Source: Leptolinea sp964420995
GTDB taxonomy: Bacteria > Chloroflexota > Anaerolineae > Anaerolineales > Anaerolineaceae
DNA: 64,000 nt
Assembly (NCBI GenBank): GCA_964420995.1
Contig: CAYQUX010000021.1
Span: 1 to 64,000, forward strand
Reading direction: 5' to 3'
The notes beneath the pieces were generated by a model. The model saw only the letters and a program-made list of their open reading frames with translations. It searched no databases and was not told the DNA's origin. Positions 26,677 to 35,015 of this stretch are shown here, piece by piece (position 1 is the stretch's first letter; each line of letters starts with the position of its first letter). A program made the position numbers and the translations under genes.

Positions 26677-26856
26677 TTAGTATTATCGCCAATTTAAAAA
26701 TCCGTGAAACCATCCAAAATTTTTTTCATCGGCCATTTTTTTATTCAATCCAATGGTGATGATTTTTATCTAAAGCAAAGATGCCTTCCGGGTGATTACA
26801 AGTTGATATTCAATCTGCGTTCAAGAACAAATGTACTGTTTTATTCAGTGGCAGGT

Positions 26857-26865
26857 TGCTATAAT
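26857..26865 (+). promoter_or_regulatory. Extended -10 promoter of the cytidylate-kinase-like gene
   Basis: TGCTATAAT forms a consensus extended -10 element about 55 bases before the ATG at 26920. No good -35 box is visible at normal spacing, which extended -10 promoters tolerate. Confidence 0.5.
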
Positions 26866-26919
26866 GGAATCAAAGAATACATTTTCCTTCAAACCCATAT
26901 TTTCAACAGGAGGTGTGAC

Positions 26920-27618
26920 ATGACAACTGTAACCATCTCCAGAGATTTTGGCAGCGAGGGGGACCTGTTAGCCCGGAAGATCGCGGATCGGCTGGGCTAT
27001 CATTTTGTAGACAAGGAATTCATCGGGGCTCTGCTGGAGCAATACGGCTTTGTTGAATTTGAAAGGGAATACGAGACACTGCTTGGATTCTGGGAAAAAT
27101 TCGATGCGCAACGCGGTAAACGACGCGAATCCATTGTGGAAATGCTCAACCGGGTACTGGAAGCGCTGGCCGTTCACGGCAATGTCGTCATCCTCGGGCG
27201 AAGCGGTTTTTCCGCCCTGGCCGGATACGCGGATGTATTCCACATCCGTTTTCAGGCGCCATTTCAATCCCGGGTGAAGCGTCTTATGCGCACGGATAAC
27301 CTGACCCATATCGAGGCTGTTACCATCTGTGAAGACAATGACCGACTCCGCTCGGAATTTGTACAGAATTATTACCACATTCCCTGGGATTCAGCCCACC
27401 CATTTGACCTGATCATCAACACGGACAAAATCGATACAGATCTTTCACTGAAGATAATTATCGAAAGTATCAGAGCCTATAACAAAATGTCCAGGATTGG
27501 CAAACCCACCACGGGAATGATCGAAGTGGATCAAATTCTGCTGAAAGCCGTGAGCGAACACCTGGGCTGCAAGTTGGATCATAACGAGAACGAACCGGTT
27601 CTTGTTATGGCCCGGTAA
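26920..27618 (+). CDS. Cytidylate kinase-like family protein
   Basis: A 232-residue nucleotide-kinase-fold protein of the AAA_26/cytidylate-kinase-like family. It begins MTTVTISRDFGSEGDLLARK, where the degenerate P-loop SRDFGSEGD replaces the classical GxxxxGK. It continues with YHFVDKEFIGALLEQYG and VVILGRSGFSALAGYADVFH. The start at 26920 has AGGAGG six bases upstream; the frame is open to 26704 but that part spans the promoter. Substrate is unknown. The next gene encodes a sugar phosphorylase but has its own -10. Confidence 0.85.
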   Translation: MTTVTISRDFGSEGDLLARKIADRLGYHFVDKEFIGALLEQYGFVEFEREYETLLGFWEKFDAQRGKRRESIVEMLNRVLEALAVHGNVVILGRSGFSALAGYADVFHIRFQAPFQSRVKRLMRTDNLTHIEAVTICEDNDRLRSEFVQNYYHIPWDSAHPFDLIINTDKIDTDLSLKIIIESIRAYNKMSRIGKPTTGMIEVDQILLKAVSEHLGCKLDHNENEPVLVMAR

Positions 27619-27681
27619 CCAGCAGACTTACTGCCATCCGGTTCAATGTAACATACAGGGCTGGTATTTGCAGCCTGCTGT

Positions 27682-27687
27682 ACAATT
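27682..27687 (+). promoter_or_regulatory. -10 box directly before a start codon (leaderless candidate)
   Basis: TACAAT ends six bases before the ATG at 27694 and no ribosome binding site is visible. Transcription would be expected to start at or next to the A of the ATG. A -35 box is not clear. Confidence 0.4.
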
Positions 27688-27693
27688 ATTTGT

Positions 27694-29334
27694 ATGCAGC
27701 CGGCTGATTATCTCCAATTTTTGGATTGCCTGTATGGACGCGAACAGGCAGCCCGAGTTGCGCCGCGTCTTGGTGAACTGATCAAGCGTCATCTTCGACA
27801 TATCCCTGCGCCTGGTGTTTCTGAACTATCAGAACGGGATGCCATGCTAATCACCTATGGAGACCAGGTAAGGCTTCCCCGTCAGACTCACCTTAAAACC
27901 CTGGGACAATTCTGTGATACCTATCTGCGCGGGTTGATCAGCAGTATTCACATTCTCCCCTTCTTCCCCTGGTCATCCGATGATGGTTTTTCGGTTATGG
28001 ATTACCGCAGCATTGACCCAACATTGGGAGACTGGGAAGACGTTGAACACCTGGGACAATCCTTCCGGTTGATGTTTGACGGGGTGATCAATCACATGTC
28101 AGCCCGGAGTGATTGGTTTCAGCGTTTTCTGGCGAATGAATCCCCATATCGGGATTATTTTTTGACCGTCACAGGCAATCCGGATCTATCGGCAGTGGTA
28201 CGACCGCGCACGCTTCCCCTGGTGACCGAATTTCAAACCGCTGCGGGTCCGCGCCGTGTTTGGACGACGTTCAGCGCGGATCAGGTCGATCTGGATTATC
28301 ACAATCCGGAAGTGCTCCTGGAGATCGTTGATATTCTGTTGGAATATGTCTGCCACGGCGCGCAATTCATCCGTCTGGATGCCATCGCCTACCTGTGGAA
28401 AGAGATCGGCTCCACCTGCCTCCACCTTCCACAGACGCATGCTTTCATCCAGTTACTGCGAGCGATTCTTGAAGAGACGGCACCCCATGTCCGCATAATC
28501 ACTGAAACAAATGTGCCGCACGCGGAGAATATCTCCTATTTTGGAAACGGGGAAAACGAAGCCTCGCTGGTGTATAACTTCGCCCTGCCGCCGTTGGTGT
28601 TGCACACATTGCAAACCGGAGATGCATCAAAACTTTCTGGCTGGGCGGCCGGGCTTGATCTGCCTTCAGAGAAAGCGACCTTCTTTAACTTTCTGGCTTC
28701 ACATGACGGTATCGGGCTCAATCCGGTGCGGGGGATCCTGTCACAACAGGAAATTGACACACTGGTGAACCGTGCCCTGGATCATGCTGGACTGATTTCA
28801 TATAAGGCCAATTCAGACGGCACGAAAAGCCCATACGAAATGAACATCAACTATTTTGACGCTCTATCTGATCCTTCCGGAAATGAACCGATAAATCTTC
28901 AGGTCGATCGCTTCATGGCTTCACAGGCTATTTTGCTGGCCATGCGGGGGATGCCGGGAATTTATTTCCACAGCCTGTTCGGTTCCCGCGGCTGGCAGCA
29001 AGGGGTAAACAAGTCTGGCCAGAATCGCACTATAAACCGGCAGAAGCTGGAGCTGCCCTCACTAACAGCAGATCTGGATGATCCAACCTCCCTTCGAGCC
29101 AGGGTATTCTTCCGTTACCGCGAATTGCTATCCCAACGATCCGCTTCACCGGCGTTCCATCCAAATGGAAATCAACAGGTGCAGGATTACGGGAAATCCG
29201 TTTTCGCTTTACTTCGCACCTCTCCGGATCGTCAAAATTCAACCCTCTGCCTGCAGAATATCAGCTCTCAGCCTCAATCCGCCGCAGGATACCGGTTGGC
29301 CCCCTTCCAGACTCTGTGGATCGATCAGACGTAA
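27694..29334 (+). CDS. GH13 subfamily 18 sugar phosphorylase
   Basis: An alpha-amylase-superfamily enzyme that reversibly phosphorolyses an alpha-glucoside to glucose 1-phosphate. The 546-residue protein has the sucrose-phosphorylase layout: HILPFFPWSSDDGFSVMDY, nucleophile Asp229 in FIRLDAIAYLWK, acid/base Glu271 in ITETNVPHAENISYFG and Asp338 in ASHDGIG. Members act on sucrose, sucrose 6-phosphate or glucosylglycerate; the substrate cannot be decided from sequence by eye. GMPGIYFHSLFGSRG near residue 422 is shared with glucosylglycerate phosphorylase-like proteins. No transporter lies next to it. Confidence 0.88.
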   Translation: MQPADYLQFLDCLYGREQAARVAPRLGELIKRHLRHIPAPGVSELSERDAMLITYGDQVRLPRQTHLKTLGQFCDTYLRGLISSIHILPFFPWSSDDGFSVMDYRSIDPTLGDWEDVEHLGQSFRLMFDGVINHMSARSDWFQRFLANESPYRDYFLTVTGNPDLSAVVRPRTLPLVTEFQTAAGPRRVWTTFSADQVDLDYHNPEVLLEIVDILLEYVCHGAQFIRLDAIAYLWKEIGSTCLHLPQTHAFIQLLRAILEETAPHVRIITETNVPHAENISYFGNGENEASLVYNFALPPLVLHTLQTGDASKLSGWAAGLDLPSEKATFFNFLASHDGIGLNPVRGILSQQEIDTLVNRALDHAGLISYKANSDGTKSPYEMNINYFDALSDPSGNEPINLQVDRFMASQAILLAMRGMPGIYFHSLFGSRGWQQGVNKSGQNRTINRQKLELPSLTADLDDPTSLRARVFFRYRELLSQRSASPAFHPNGNQQVQDYGKSVFALLRTSPDRQNSTLCLQNISSQPQSAAGYRLAPFQTLWIDQT

Positions 29335-29403
29335 TCGTTTTTTTCCATCAAGAAAAATTCAGAAATTACGTCACGGTTTGATTGTCTGAGAATTTGCCCG
29401 TAT

Positions 29404-29428
29404 ATATATGTCATGAAATGACATATAT
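29404..29428. promoter_or_regulatory. Perfect palindromic operator before the YafY-type regulator
   Basis: ATATATGTCAT, a GAA spacer and ATGACATATAT form a perfect 25-bp inverted repeat, 29 bases before the regulator start codon. Its position is that of a core promoter, and regulators of this type commonly bind such sites to control themselves. Autoregulation of the regulator-hydrolase operon is the likely reading. Confidence 0.65.
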
Positions 29429-29457
29429 CCATTCTATTCTCTTTCAAGAAGGTTCCC

Positions 29458-30435
29458 ATGCCAAATACCGCCACCCGCCTGATTACTTTGATATTGATGC
29501 TCGAACGCCGTCCGGGGCAGAAAGCCGCCGACCTGGCCAGCCAGCTTGGGGTATCCGTACGCACCCTGCACCGCTATTTCGGCATGCTGGATGATATGGG
29601 TGTGCCAGTCTACGCGGAGCGTGGACCGTATGGCGGGTTCTCGCTGGTAGCCGGTTACAAACTTCCACCGCTCATCTTTACGCCCGAAGAAGCCGTTGTT
29701 TTATCCCTGGGAACCGGATTGGTGAGTGATCTGTGGGGCAGTCTGTACACAGAAGCCGCGCAGGGGGCACGGGTGAAATTGGAAAACGTTTTACCGGCAG
29801 ATCAACGTCACGAGACCGCCTGGGCTTTGAAATCCATTCGGGCGGTCGGCTTAAACCGCGCCGGACAGGATGTGTTGATCCCCCGTCTGGAAATCCTTCG
29901 GCAATCCATGAAAACCGGAAAGCAGGTGTGCATGCTCTACCTGAGCGGGCATAATCCCGCCGGAGAACGACGAAATGTCGATATCTACGGCCTTTTTCAC
30001 CGGTCCGGCTGGTGGTACGCCGTTGGATATTGCCATCTGCGGGAGGGATTGCGGACCTTCCGCGTGGACAGGATCATGGAAATCACCTGTACAGAAACTG
30101 GTTTTTCCCGGCCGCCCGAATTTGACCTGCAAGACTATATCGCCCGTGATTTTCAGGATGTACCGATGGTTAAAGTCAAAATGGTTTTCAATCCTCAAAA
30201 CGCGTCTCTTGCGAAATATGCCCGGGGATATTGGGATCGTTGTGAAGAACAGCCGGACGGTTCTGTACTGGTCGCTTTCTCCACGCCGGATTTCAATTCA
30301 GCCACCAGTAACGTGTTGAGCTACGGTCCGGGGGTCAGGGTGCTGGAGCCGCCCGAGGTGCGCGACTTGGTCTTTGAATGGGCCCGGCTGACGGCAGATA
30401 TTTATAAGAACGGAAAAGAAGGAGATGTTTCATGA
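29458..30435 (+). CDS. YafY/PafC-type WYL-domain transcriptional regulator
   Basis: A 325-residue DNA-binding regulator. Residues 1-60 form an HTH_11 winged helix (KAADLASQLGVSVRTLHRYF). They are followed by ERGPYGGFSLVAGYKLPPLI and a WYL sensor domain around residues 150-205, where the core reads GWWYAVGYCH and RTFRVDRI. WYL domains bind small ligands or nucleic acids; the effector is unknown. Its stop overlaps the start of the alpha/beta hydrolase by four bases (ATGA), so the two are translationally coupled. AAGAAGG precedes the ATG. Confidence 0.92.
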   Translation: MPNTATRLITLILMLERRPGQKAADLASQLGVSVRTLHRYFGMLDDMGVPVYAERGPYGGFSLVAGYKLPPLIFTPEEAVVLSLGTGLVSDLWGSLYTEAAQGARVKLENVLPADQRHETAWALKSIRAVGLNRAGQDVLIPRLEILRQSMKTGKQVCMLYLSGHNPAGERRNVDIYGLFHRSGWWYAVGYCHLREGLRTFRVDRIMEITCTETGFSRPPEFDLQDYIARDFQDVPMVKVKMVFNPQNASLAKYARGYWDRCEEQPDGSVLVAFSTPDFNSATSNVLSYGPGVRVLEPPEVRDLVFEWARLTADIYKNGKEGDVS

Positions 30436-31502
30436 AACGAAAAATCTGGTTGATTGTGGCAATTGTTGTTGTTCTGCTTCTCGCCATCGGGGCTGGTGTG
30501 TTCTGGTGGATGACTCAGCAGCCGTTGTACACCCCGGGGATGGTTCGTGCCGGACAAAATCTGCGAGCCCCGCTTGCTCCGCCGGCACAATCGGCAGAGA
30601 GTGAGTTCTGGCAGGTGGAAACTGACATACAACTGTATCATTTCAAAGAGGGTAACGGCCGAAATGTGGTGATCGTGCATGGTGGTCCGGGTATGCCCTT
30701 CCGTGAACCGATGGCCGGCCTGTCATCATTGACCGGGAATTATGCTTTCCACTACTACGACCAGCGCGGCTGCGGTAAATCAACCCGTCCGTTTGATCGC
30801 TTCACCTCGCAGAACATGTACGAGAACATGACGCTACTGGATAAAACCCTCGGATTGGGTGCGCAGATTGCGGATATTGAACGCATTCGCCAGATTCTGG
30901 GTGAGGACAAACTGATTCTCATCGGGCATTCCTGGGGTGGTTTCCTTGCGTCGTTGTACGCGGCCGAATTCCCGGATCGTGTGGAGAACCTGATTCTAAT
31001 CTCTCCGGCCAACATGCTTGTCATGCCTCCGCCGGATGCCGATAGCGATCTTTTCGCCAGCGTTGGCACAAGGCTGCCAAAAGAAAAACAGGCTGAATAC
31101 AATGCCTTTATGAAAGACTACATGGATTTCAATAAATTATTCAGCCGGTCGGATAGCGACCTGATCGCCATGGATGCCCGGTTTGGCGAATATTACATGT
31201 CCGTCATCCACATTCCTGAGGAGCAGGCAATCAAGCAGGGTGAACCGGGAGGGTGGATGAGTTGGGCCATGTACATTAGCATGGGGCAGCGGCACGATTA
31301 CCGCGAACTGATGCGCAGCGTCACCGCGCCCGTTCTGGTAATCCACGGCGCGGATGACCTGCAGAGTGAAGCAGCCAGCCGGCTTTATAGTGATACCTTC
31401 CCAAATTCCCAGTTCAAGGTCATTAATAAGGCCAGCCATTTCGCCTTCCAACAGCAGCCGGAAGAATTTGGCGAAGTTATCAGGGCATTCCTGAACCAAT
31501 AA
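30432..31502 (+). CDS. Membrane-anchored alpha/beta hydrolase, proline iminopeptidase-like
   Basis: A 356-residue serine hydrolase with an N-terminal membrane segment (residues about 4-25) that would place the catalytic domain outside the cytoplasm. Motifs match the S33 family: HGGPGMP for the oxyanion hole, YYDQRGCGKSTRP, the nucleophile Ser167 in GHSWGG, the acid in IHGADDLQ near residue 308 and His336 in KASHFAF. Peptidase activity is plausible but not proved. It is expressed from the regulator operon and followed by a good terminator. Confidence 0.87.
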   Translation: MKRKIWLIVAIVVVLLLAIGAGVFWWMTQQPLYTPGMVRAGQNLRAPLAPPAQSAESEFWQVETDIQLYHFKEGNGRNVVIVHGGPGMPFREPMAGLSSLTGNYAFHYYDQRGCGKSTRPFDRFTSQNMYENMTLLDKTLGLGAQIADIERIRQILGEDKLILIGHSWGGFLASLYAAEFPDRVENLILISPANMLVMPPPDADSDLFASVGTRLPKEKQAEYNAFMKDYMDFNKLFSRSDSDLIAMDARFGEYYMSVIHIPEEQAIKQGEPGGWMSWAMYISMGQRHDYRELMRSVTAPVLVIHGADDLQSEAASRLYSDTFPNSQFKVINKASHFAFQQQPEEFGEVIRAFLNQ

Positions 31503-31554
31503 AGTGCACACTTTTAAAATAACTTGATTTCAAGTGAGAGTAAGGAATAAAAAG

Positions 31555-31590
31555 AAACAGGCTCTAATAATAAAGATCGAGCCTGTTTTT
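31555..31590. terminator. Rho-independent terminator between convergent genes
   Basis: AAACAGGCTC pairs with GAGCCTGTTT around a 14-base loop and is followed by a T-run on the plus strand. The left side is A-rich, so it also works in reverse. It separates the hydrolase gene from the minus-strand nitroreductase-family gene. Confidence 0.85.
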
Positions 31591-31601
31591 CTATCCGTTT
31601 A

Positions 31602-32048
31602 TCAGACTTGATGGAGAATGACCATTACCCGGTTCGCGCAATACCGCTCCAATTGCGGCCGGGTGAAATTAGGCGGCAGACCGTCAGCAATGAACATGAT
31701 GATCCTGAGCAGCACAGGGTGCCGCTTCACGCGCACTGCAATGAAGTCGGCCACCCGGCCTGTTTCCGTGACGGGTTCAGCGATCGCGTCAAATTCCCGT
31801 TTTGCCATCTCCACATGCACACGCGGGTTGATCAAAATGTTTTTGAACCAGTCAGAATCTTTGCCGCGGGCGGAACCTACGATAACGGCCCCATCCACCA
31901 CCTCAAATTGCAGGGGAGTTGTTCGCGGTTGGCCGGATTTGCGCCCCGTAGTGGTGAGCAGCAAAACGAGCTTCGTGGGACCGATTCCCCGCCGGTAGTT
32001 CTCCACCATTTTCCGGTTCAAAGCCCGCATAACATGAAAGTTGATCAT
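31602..32048 (-). CDS. Deazaflavin-dependent nitroreductase family protein
   Basis: A 148-residue split-barrel protein of the DDN family, which uses coenzyme F420 or a flavin to reduce small molecules. Evidence is the family pattern LLLTTTGRKSGQPRTTPLQF near residue 29 and SARGKDSDWFKNILINPRVH around residue 58. Substrate and cofactor are inferred only from family membership; F420 use would fit some Chloroflexota. It is a single-gene unit. Confidence 0.87.
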   Translation of the reverse strand: MINFHVMRALNRKMVENYRRGIGPTKLVLLLTTTGRKSGQPRTTPLQFEVVDGAVIVGSARGKDSDWFKNILINPRVHVEMAKREFDAIAEPVTETGRVADFIAVRVKRHPVLLRIIMFIADGLPPNFTRPQLERYCANRVMVILHQV

Positions 32049-32106
32049 GTTCGCACCCCTTTTATACCAGCAGAATTAATCGGCTTTTCAGGTTATCGAA
32101 ACCCGA

Positions 32107-32718
32107 TCACCGGCCGGTTCCAAAGAAACGGTCCAAAATAGAGGTGCGTTTGGCTTTGGCTTTTGCTTCATCTTCATCCACCTCTTCGATGGACGCATTA
32201 TTGAGATTGGTATCTTTCATCTTGGCGCCACGGAGGATGACACCCTTCATGTCAGCGTTGGTCAGGTCGGCGCCGTTGAGGTCCGCGTTGGTGAAATTGG
32301 CGCCCTTCAGTACGGCATCCTTCAAAATGGCTCCGCGCATATTGGCACCACTGAAGTTGACCACTGTCAGGTCCGCCCCGATCAGGTTGGCATTCATCAG
32401 GTTGGCGCCTTCAAAGTTGGCGCCAATCATGTTCGCGTCCATAAAGTTCGCATCACTCAGGTTTGCGCCGCCGAAATCCGTGCCAATCAGGTTGGCGCGC
32501 ATCAAATAAGCGCCTTTCATATTGGCATTTTTCAAAATGGCGTGGATCATTTTGACCCCCCACAGGTTGGCATCCACCAGATTCGCATTTCGCAGATTTA
32601 CGCCTGCCAGATCAGCGCCTTTGAGTACTGCCGGTTTTTCAGGGCTGGAAGTATCCAGAATTTCACGAAGTGTTCGGCCTTCTATCAAAATATCTTCCGG
32701 TGCTTTCAGCTCGCGCAT
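32107..32718 (-). CDS. Pentapeptide repeat protein
   Basis: From about residue 35 to 180 the 203-residue protein is almost continuous A(D/N)LXX repeats (for example GADLAGVNLRNANLVDANLW), which fold into a right-handed quadrilateral beta-helix. The N-terminus (MRELKAPEDILIEGRTLREI) and the basic C-terminus are not repeats. The start at 32718 has AGGAGAGG six bases upstream, so the longer frame to 32799 is rejected. Some family members protect DNA gyrase; nothing here proves that role. It is divergent from the kinase cluster. Confidence 0.9.
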   Translation of the reverse strand: MRELKAPEDILIEGRTLREILDTSSPEKPAVLKGADLAGVNLRNANLVDANLWGVKMIHAILKNANMKGAYLMRANLIGTDFGGANLSDANFMDANMIGANFEGANLMNANLIGADLTVVNFSGANMRGAILKDAVLKGANFTNADLNGADLTNADMKGVILRGAKMKDTNLNNASIEEVDEDEAKAKAKRTSILDRFFGTGR

Positions 32719-32933
32719 GGTTGACCTCTCCTGTCCGGCTGTCCTGAATAAAACTCCAACGTTAATTATAGTTGATTTGAACGGGGCAGGAATTGTCAAC
32801 TGTCACTCTGACATGCTTAAATTATGAATAATATCTTTATATGGCTAAGATACGCTTTTGGAAGAAGTCATGATCGGGTATTATCTGCATCACTTTTTGT
32901 TGGACAGGTTGTTTTTCCGTAAGAAAATTGGCG

Positions 32934-32942
32934 TGTTATAAT
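32934..32942 (+). promoter_or_regulatory. Extended -10 promoter of the first kinase gene
   Basis: TGTTATAAT is an extended -10 with a perfect hexamer, 31 bases before the ATG at 32974, which itself has a GGAG ribosome binding site. It probably drives the first two kinase genes together, since they are only about 20 bases apart. Confidence 0.6.
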
Positions 32943-32973
32943 TTTCACTCACAATACCGGTAAGGAGTTACCC

Positions 32974-34995
32974 ATGGGGAAATTGCAGCCGAACGACACT
33001 ATTTTAATAAATTACCGGGTGGAAAAAAGTATTGGACAGGGCGCCTTCGGCGAAGTCTACCTGGTTACGCATACCGGGTTGAATGGCAAGCGCGCCGTCA
33101 AGGTGTTGCTTCGCGAAGACATCGGTGTTGGCAGCTCGGACTACGACGAATTCCGCAACCGATTCCGGCAGGAATCGCAATTAATGGAGTGGTTCAATCA
33201 CCCCAACATTATCCGCGTGTATGACTTCCAGGAAGTTGAGAAGACCCTTTACCTCATTATGGAATACGCCGAACAGGGCAGCCTGAGGCAGCGCATGGAT
33301 CGCCTAAAGAAAGAAGGCCGCCATTTCAGCGTTGAAGAAGCGGTCAAAATCGGCATTGATATCGCCAGCGGTCTTTCCGCGCTTCATCAGAAAGACGTGA
33401 TCCACCGCGACCTGAAACCTTCCAACATTCTGTTTGATGCCGACGGCCGCGCCAAAGTGGCAGACCTTGGATTGGCTCAGGTTCCTGGCGGCGCGAGCAT
33501 GCGTTCGCAGCTCAGCATACCCAAACCACATCCCGGCACGCCGGCTTACATGAGCCCCGAGCAGGAAACCGCCGGTTCATACTTGCGGCCATCGTCAGAT
33601 ATCTACTCCCTCGGGCTGATCCTCTTTGAAATGCTCACCGGACGCGGCTATAAAAGTCTACGCCCCGGCACCCGGCTGAAGAGTCTGGCAGAGGACGTAC
33701 CCGAATGGATGGACGACGTACTGGCGCGCATGCTATCTGAAAATCCCAGAGATCGCCAGTGGGATGGCGCGGAAGTAGCGGATGACCTTCGTAAGGGGTC
33801 TGGGTCTATTCCGCTGAAACCGGATGAAAAGCCGGCGTCCGATCTCCCCTGGGATGGGAATATCGGAGAAGAACTGCTACCATCGACATCTGAAATCCAT
33901 CCGTCTGTATTGACGCCGGTTGATGATTCGGTTGTCCCCGGTGAGCAAATCCTCCCGGAAAAAGGGAGTCTTTTCCGGTGGAAACCTTCCAGAAAGCACA
34001 TTGGACTGGCCGGTATTCTGCTGCTGGTTGTAATAGGGATTTTCTCCATAGGCAACCTGGATCTTTTCAACAACGATCCCCCCGGTCTGATCAGTCCGGG
34101 CAGGGTCAACCAGATCAAAGAGACCGCCTCGCTTCAGGCATCAAATGACCAGGTGATGAGAATTGCTTTCACGAAGGATGGAAAGTCATTGCTCTCGGTA
34201 ACAAATGGCAAGTTCATCCAAATCTGGGATGTAGCCGGGAAAACAGAAAAGACCAAGATATGGTGGGAAAAGGCGAACTTCCTCAGCGCCGCGTTTTCAC
34301 CCGATGGGAAGACACTGGTCACAGGCTCGGGGGATGAGGTGATCCATTTCCGGAATGGTGGTGATGGAAAGGTGAACCGCGTTTCTCAAGGGAACAAAGG
34401 AAACGCCTGGGTGCTGGTTTTCTCTCCTGATGGAAAAAACATCGCATCTGGGAATACGGATAACACGGTAAAAATTTGGGACCCGGCCAATGGTTCTCTG
34501 AAACTTACCCTCAACGGGCACACATCTTTTGTCACAGACCTGGCGTATTCCCCTGATGGCTTCTCTCTGGCAGCCTCATCGCTGGATAACACCATCCGCA
34601 TATGGAATCCACTCAGCGCAGCCGGAATTCAACAGATCAAAGGTCATGATAACGCGGTGATGTCAGTCGCATTCTCGCCTGATGGAAAAACCCTGGCGTC
34701 CGCTTCCAGCGATCAGTCAGTGCGCCTGTGGGACCCAACCACCGGAAAGCAGATGCGTGTCTTGAACGGGCATTCCGGTGAAGTCTGGAGCGTCGCCTTT
34801 TCGCCGGATGGCCGGCTGCTGGCTTCCGGTTCCATGGATGACACGGTCATTCTATGGAATGCTGAAACCGGGCAAAAATTGCGTACCTTAACCGGTCACA
34901 CCAGCGATGTGGCCAGCGTGGCATTTTCACCTGATGGCAAAATACTGGCATCCGGCTCCACAGACAAATCGATCAAATTCTGGACGATACCCTGA
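32974..34995 (+). CDS. Membrane Ser/Thr protein kinase with WD40 propeller
   Basis: A 673-residue Hanks-type kinase. Residues about 14-270 hold the kinase domain: glycine loop GQGAFGEVYL, AVKVLLRE lysine, catalytic HRDLKPSNIL, DLG in place of DFG (VADLGLAQ) and GTPAYMSPEQ in the activation segment. One membrane segment follows near residue 345 (HIGLAGILLLVVIGIFSIG). The outside part contains seven WD40 blades with the repeated AFSPDGKxLASGS core, enough for a complete propeller. The propeller probably senses or scaffolds a ligand outside the cell. It shares its kinase module with the next two genes. Confidence 0.93.
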   Translation: MGKLQPNDTILINYRVEKSIGQGAFGEVYLVTHTGLNGKRAVKVLLREDIGVGSSDYDEFRNRFRQESQLMEWFNHPNIIRVYDFQEVEKTLYLIMEYAEQGSLRQRMDRLKKEGRHFSVEEAVKIGIDIASGLSALHQKDVIHRDLKPSNILFDADGRAKVADLGLAQVPGGASMRSQLSIPKPHPGTPAYMSPEQETAGSYLRPSSDIYSLGLILFEMLTGRGYKSLRPGTRLKSLAEDVPEWMDDVLARMLSENPRDRQWDGAEVADDLRKGSGSIPLKPDEKPASDLPWDGNIGEELLPSTSEIHPSVLTPVDDSVVPGEQILPEKGSLFRWKPSRKHIGLAGILLLVVIGIFSIGNLDLFNNDPPGLISPGRVNQIKETASLQASNDQVMRIAFTKDGKSLLSVTNGKFIQIWDVAGKTEKTKIWWEKANFLSAAFSPDGKTLVTGSGDEVIHFRNGGDGKVNRVSQGNKGNAWVLVFSPDGKNIASGNTDNTVKIWDPANGSLKLTLNGHTSFVTDLAYSPDGFSLAASSLDNTIRIWNPLSAAGIQQIKGHDNAVMSVAFSPDGKTLASASSDQSVRLWDPTTGKQMRVLNGHSGEVWSVAFSPDGRLLASGSMDDTVILWNAETGQKLRTLTGHTSDVASVAFSPDGKILASGSTDKSIKFWTIP

Positions 34996-35015
34996 TCTGG
35001 TAAAACGAGACGAAT

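Noticed and set aside
26704..26919. Upstream extension of the cytidylate-kinase-like gene
   Set aside because: It spans an extended -10 promoter, while an AGGAGG site supports the ATG at 26920.
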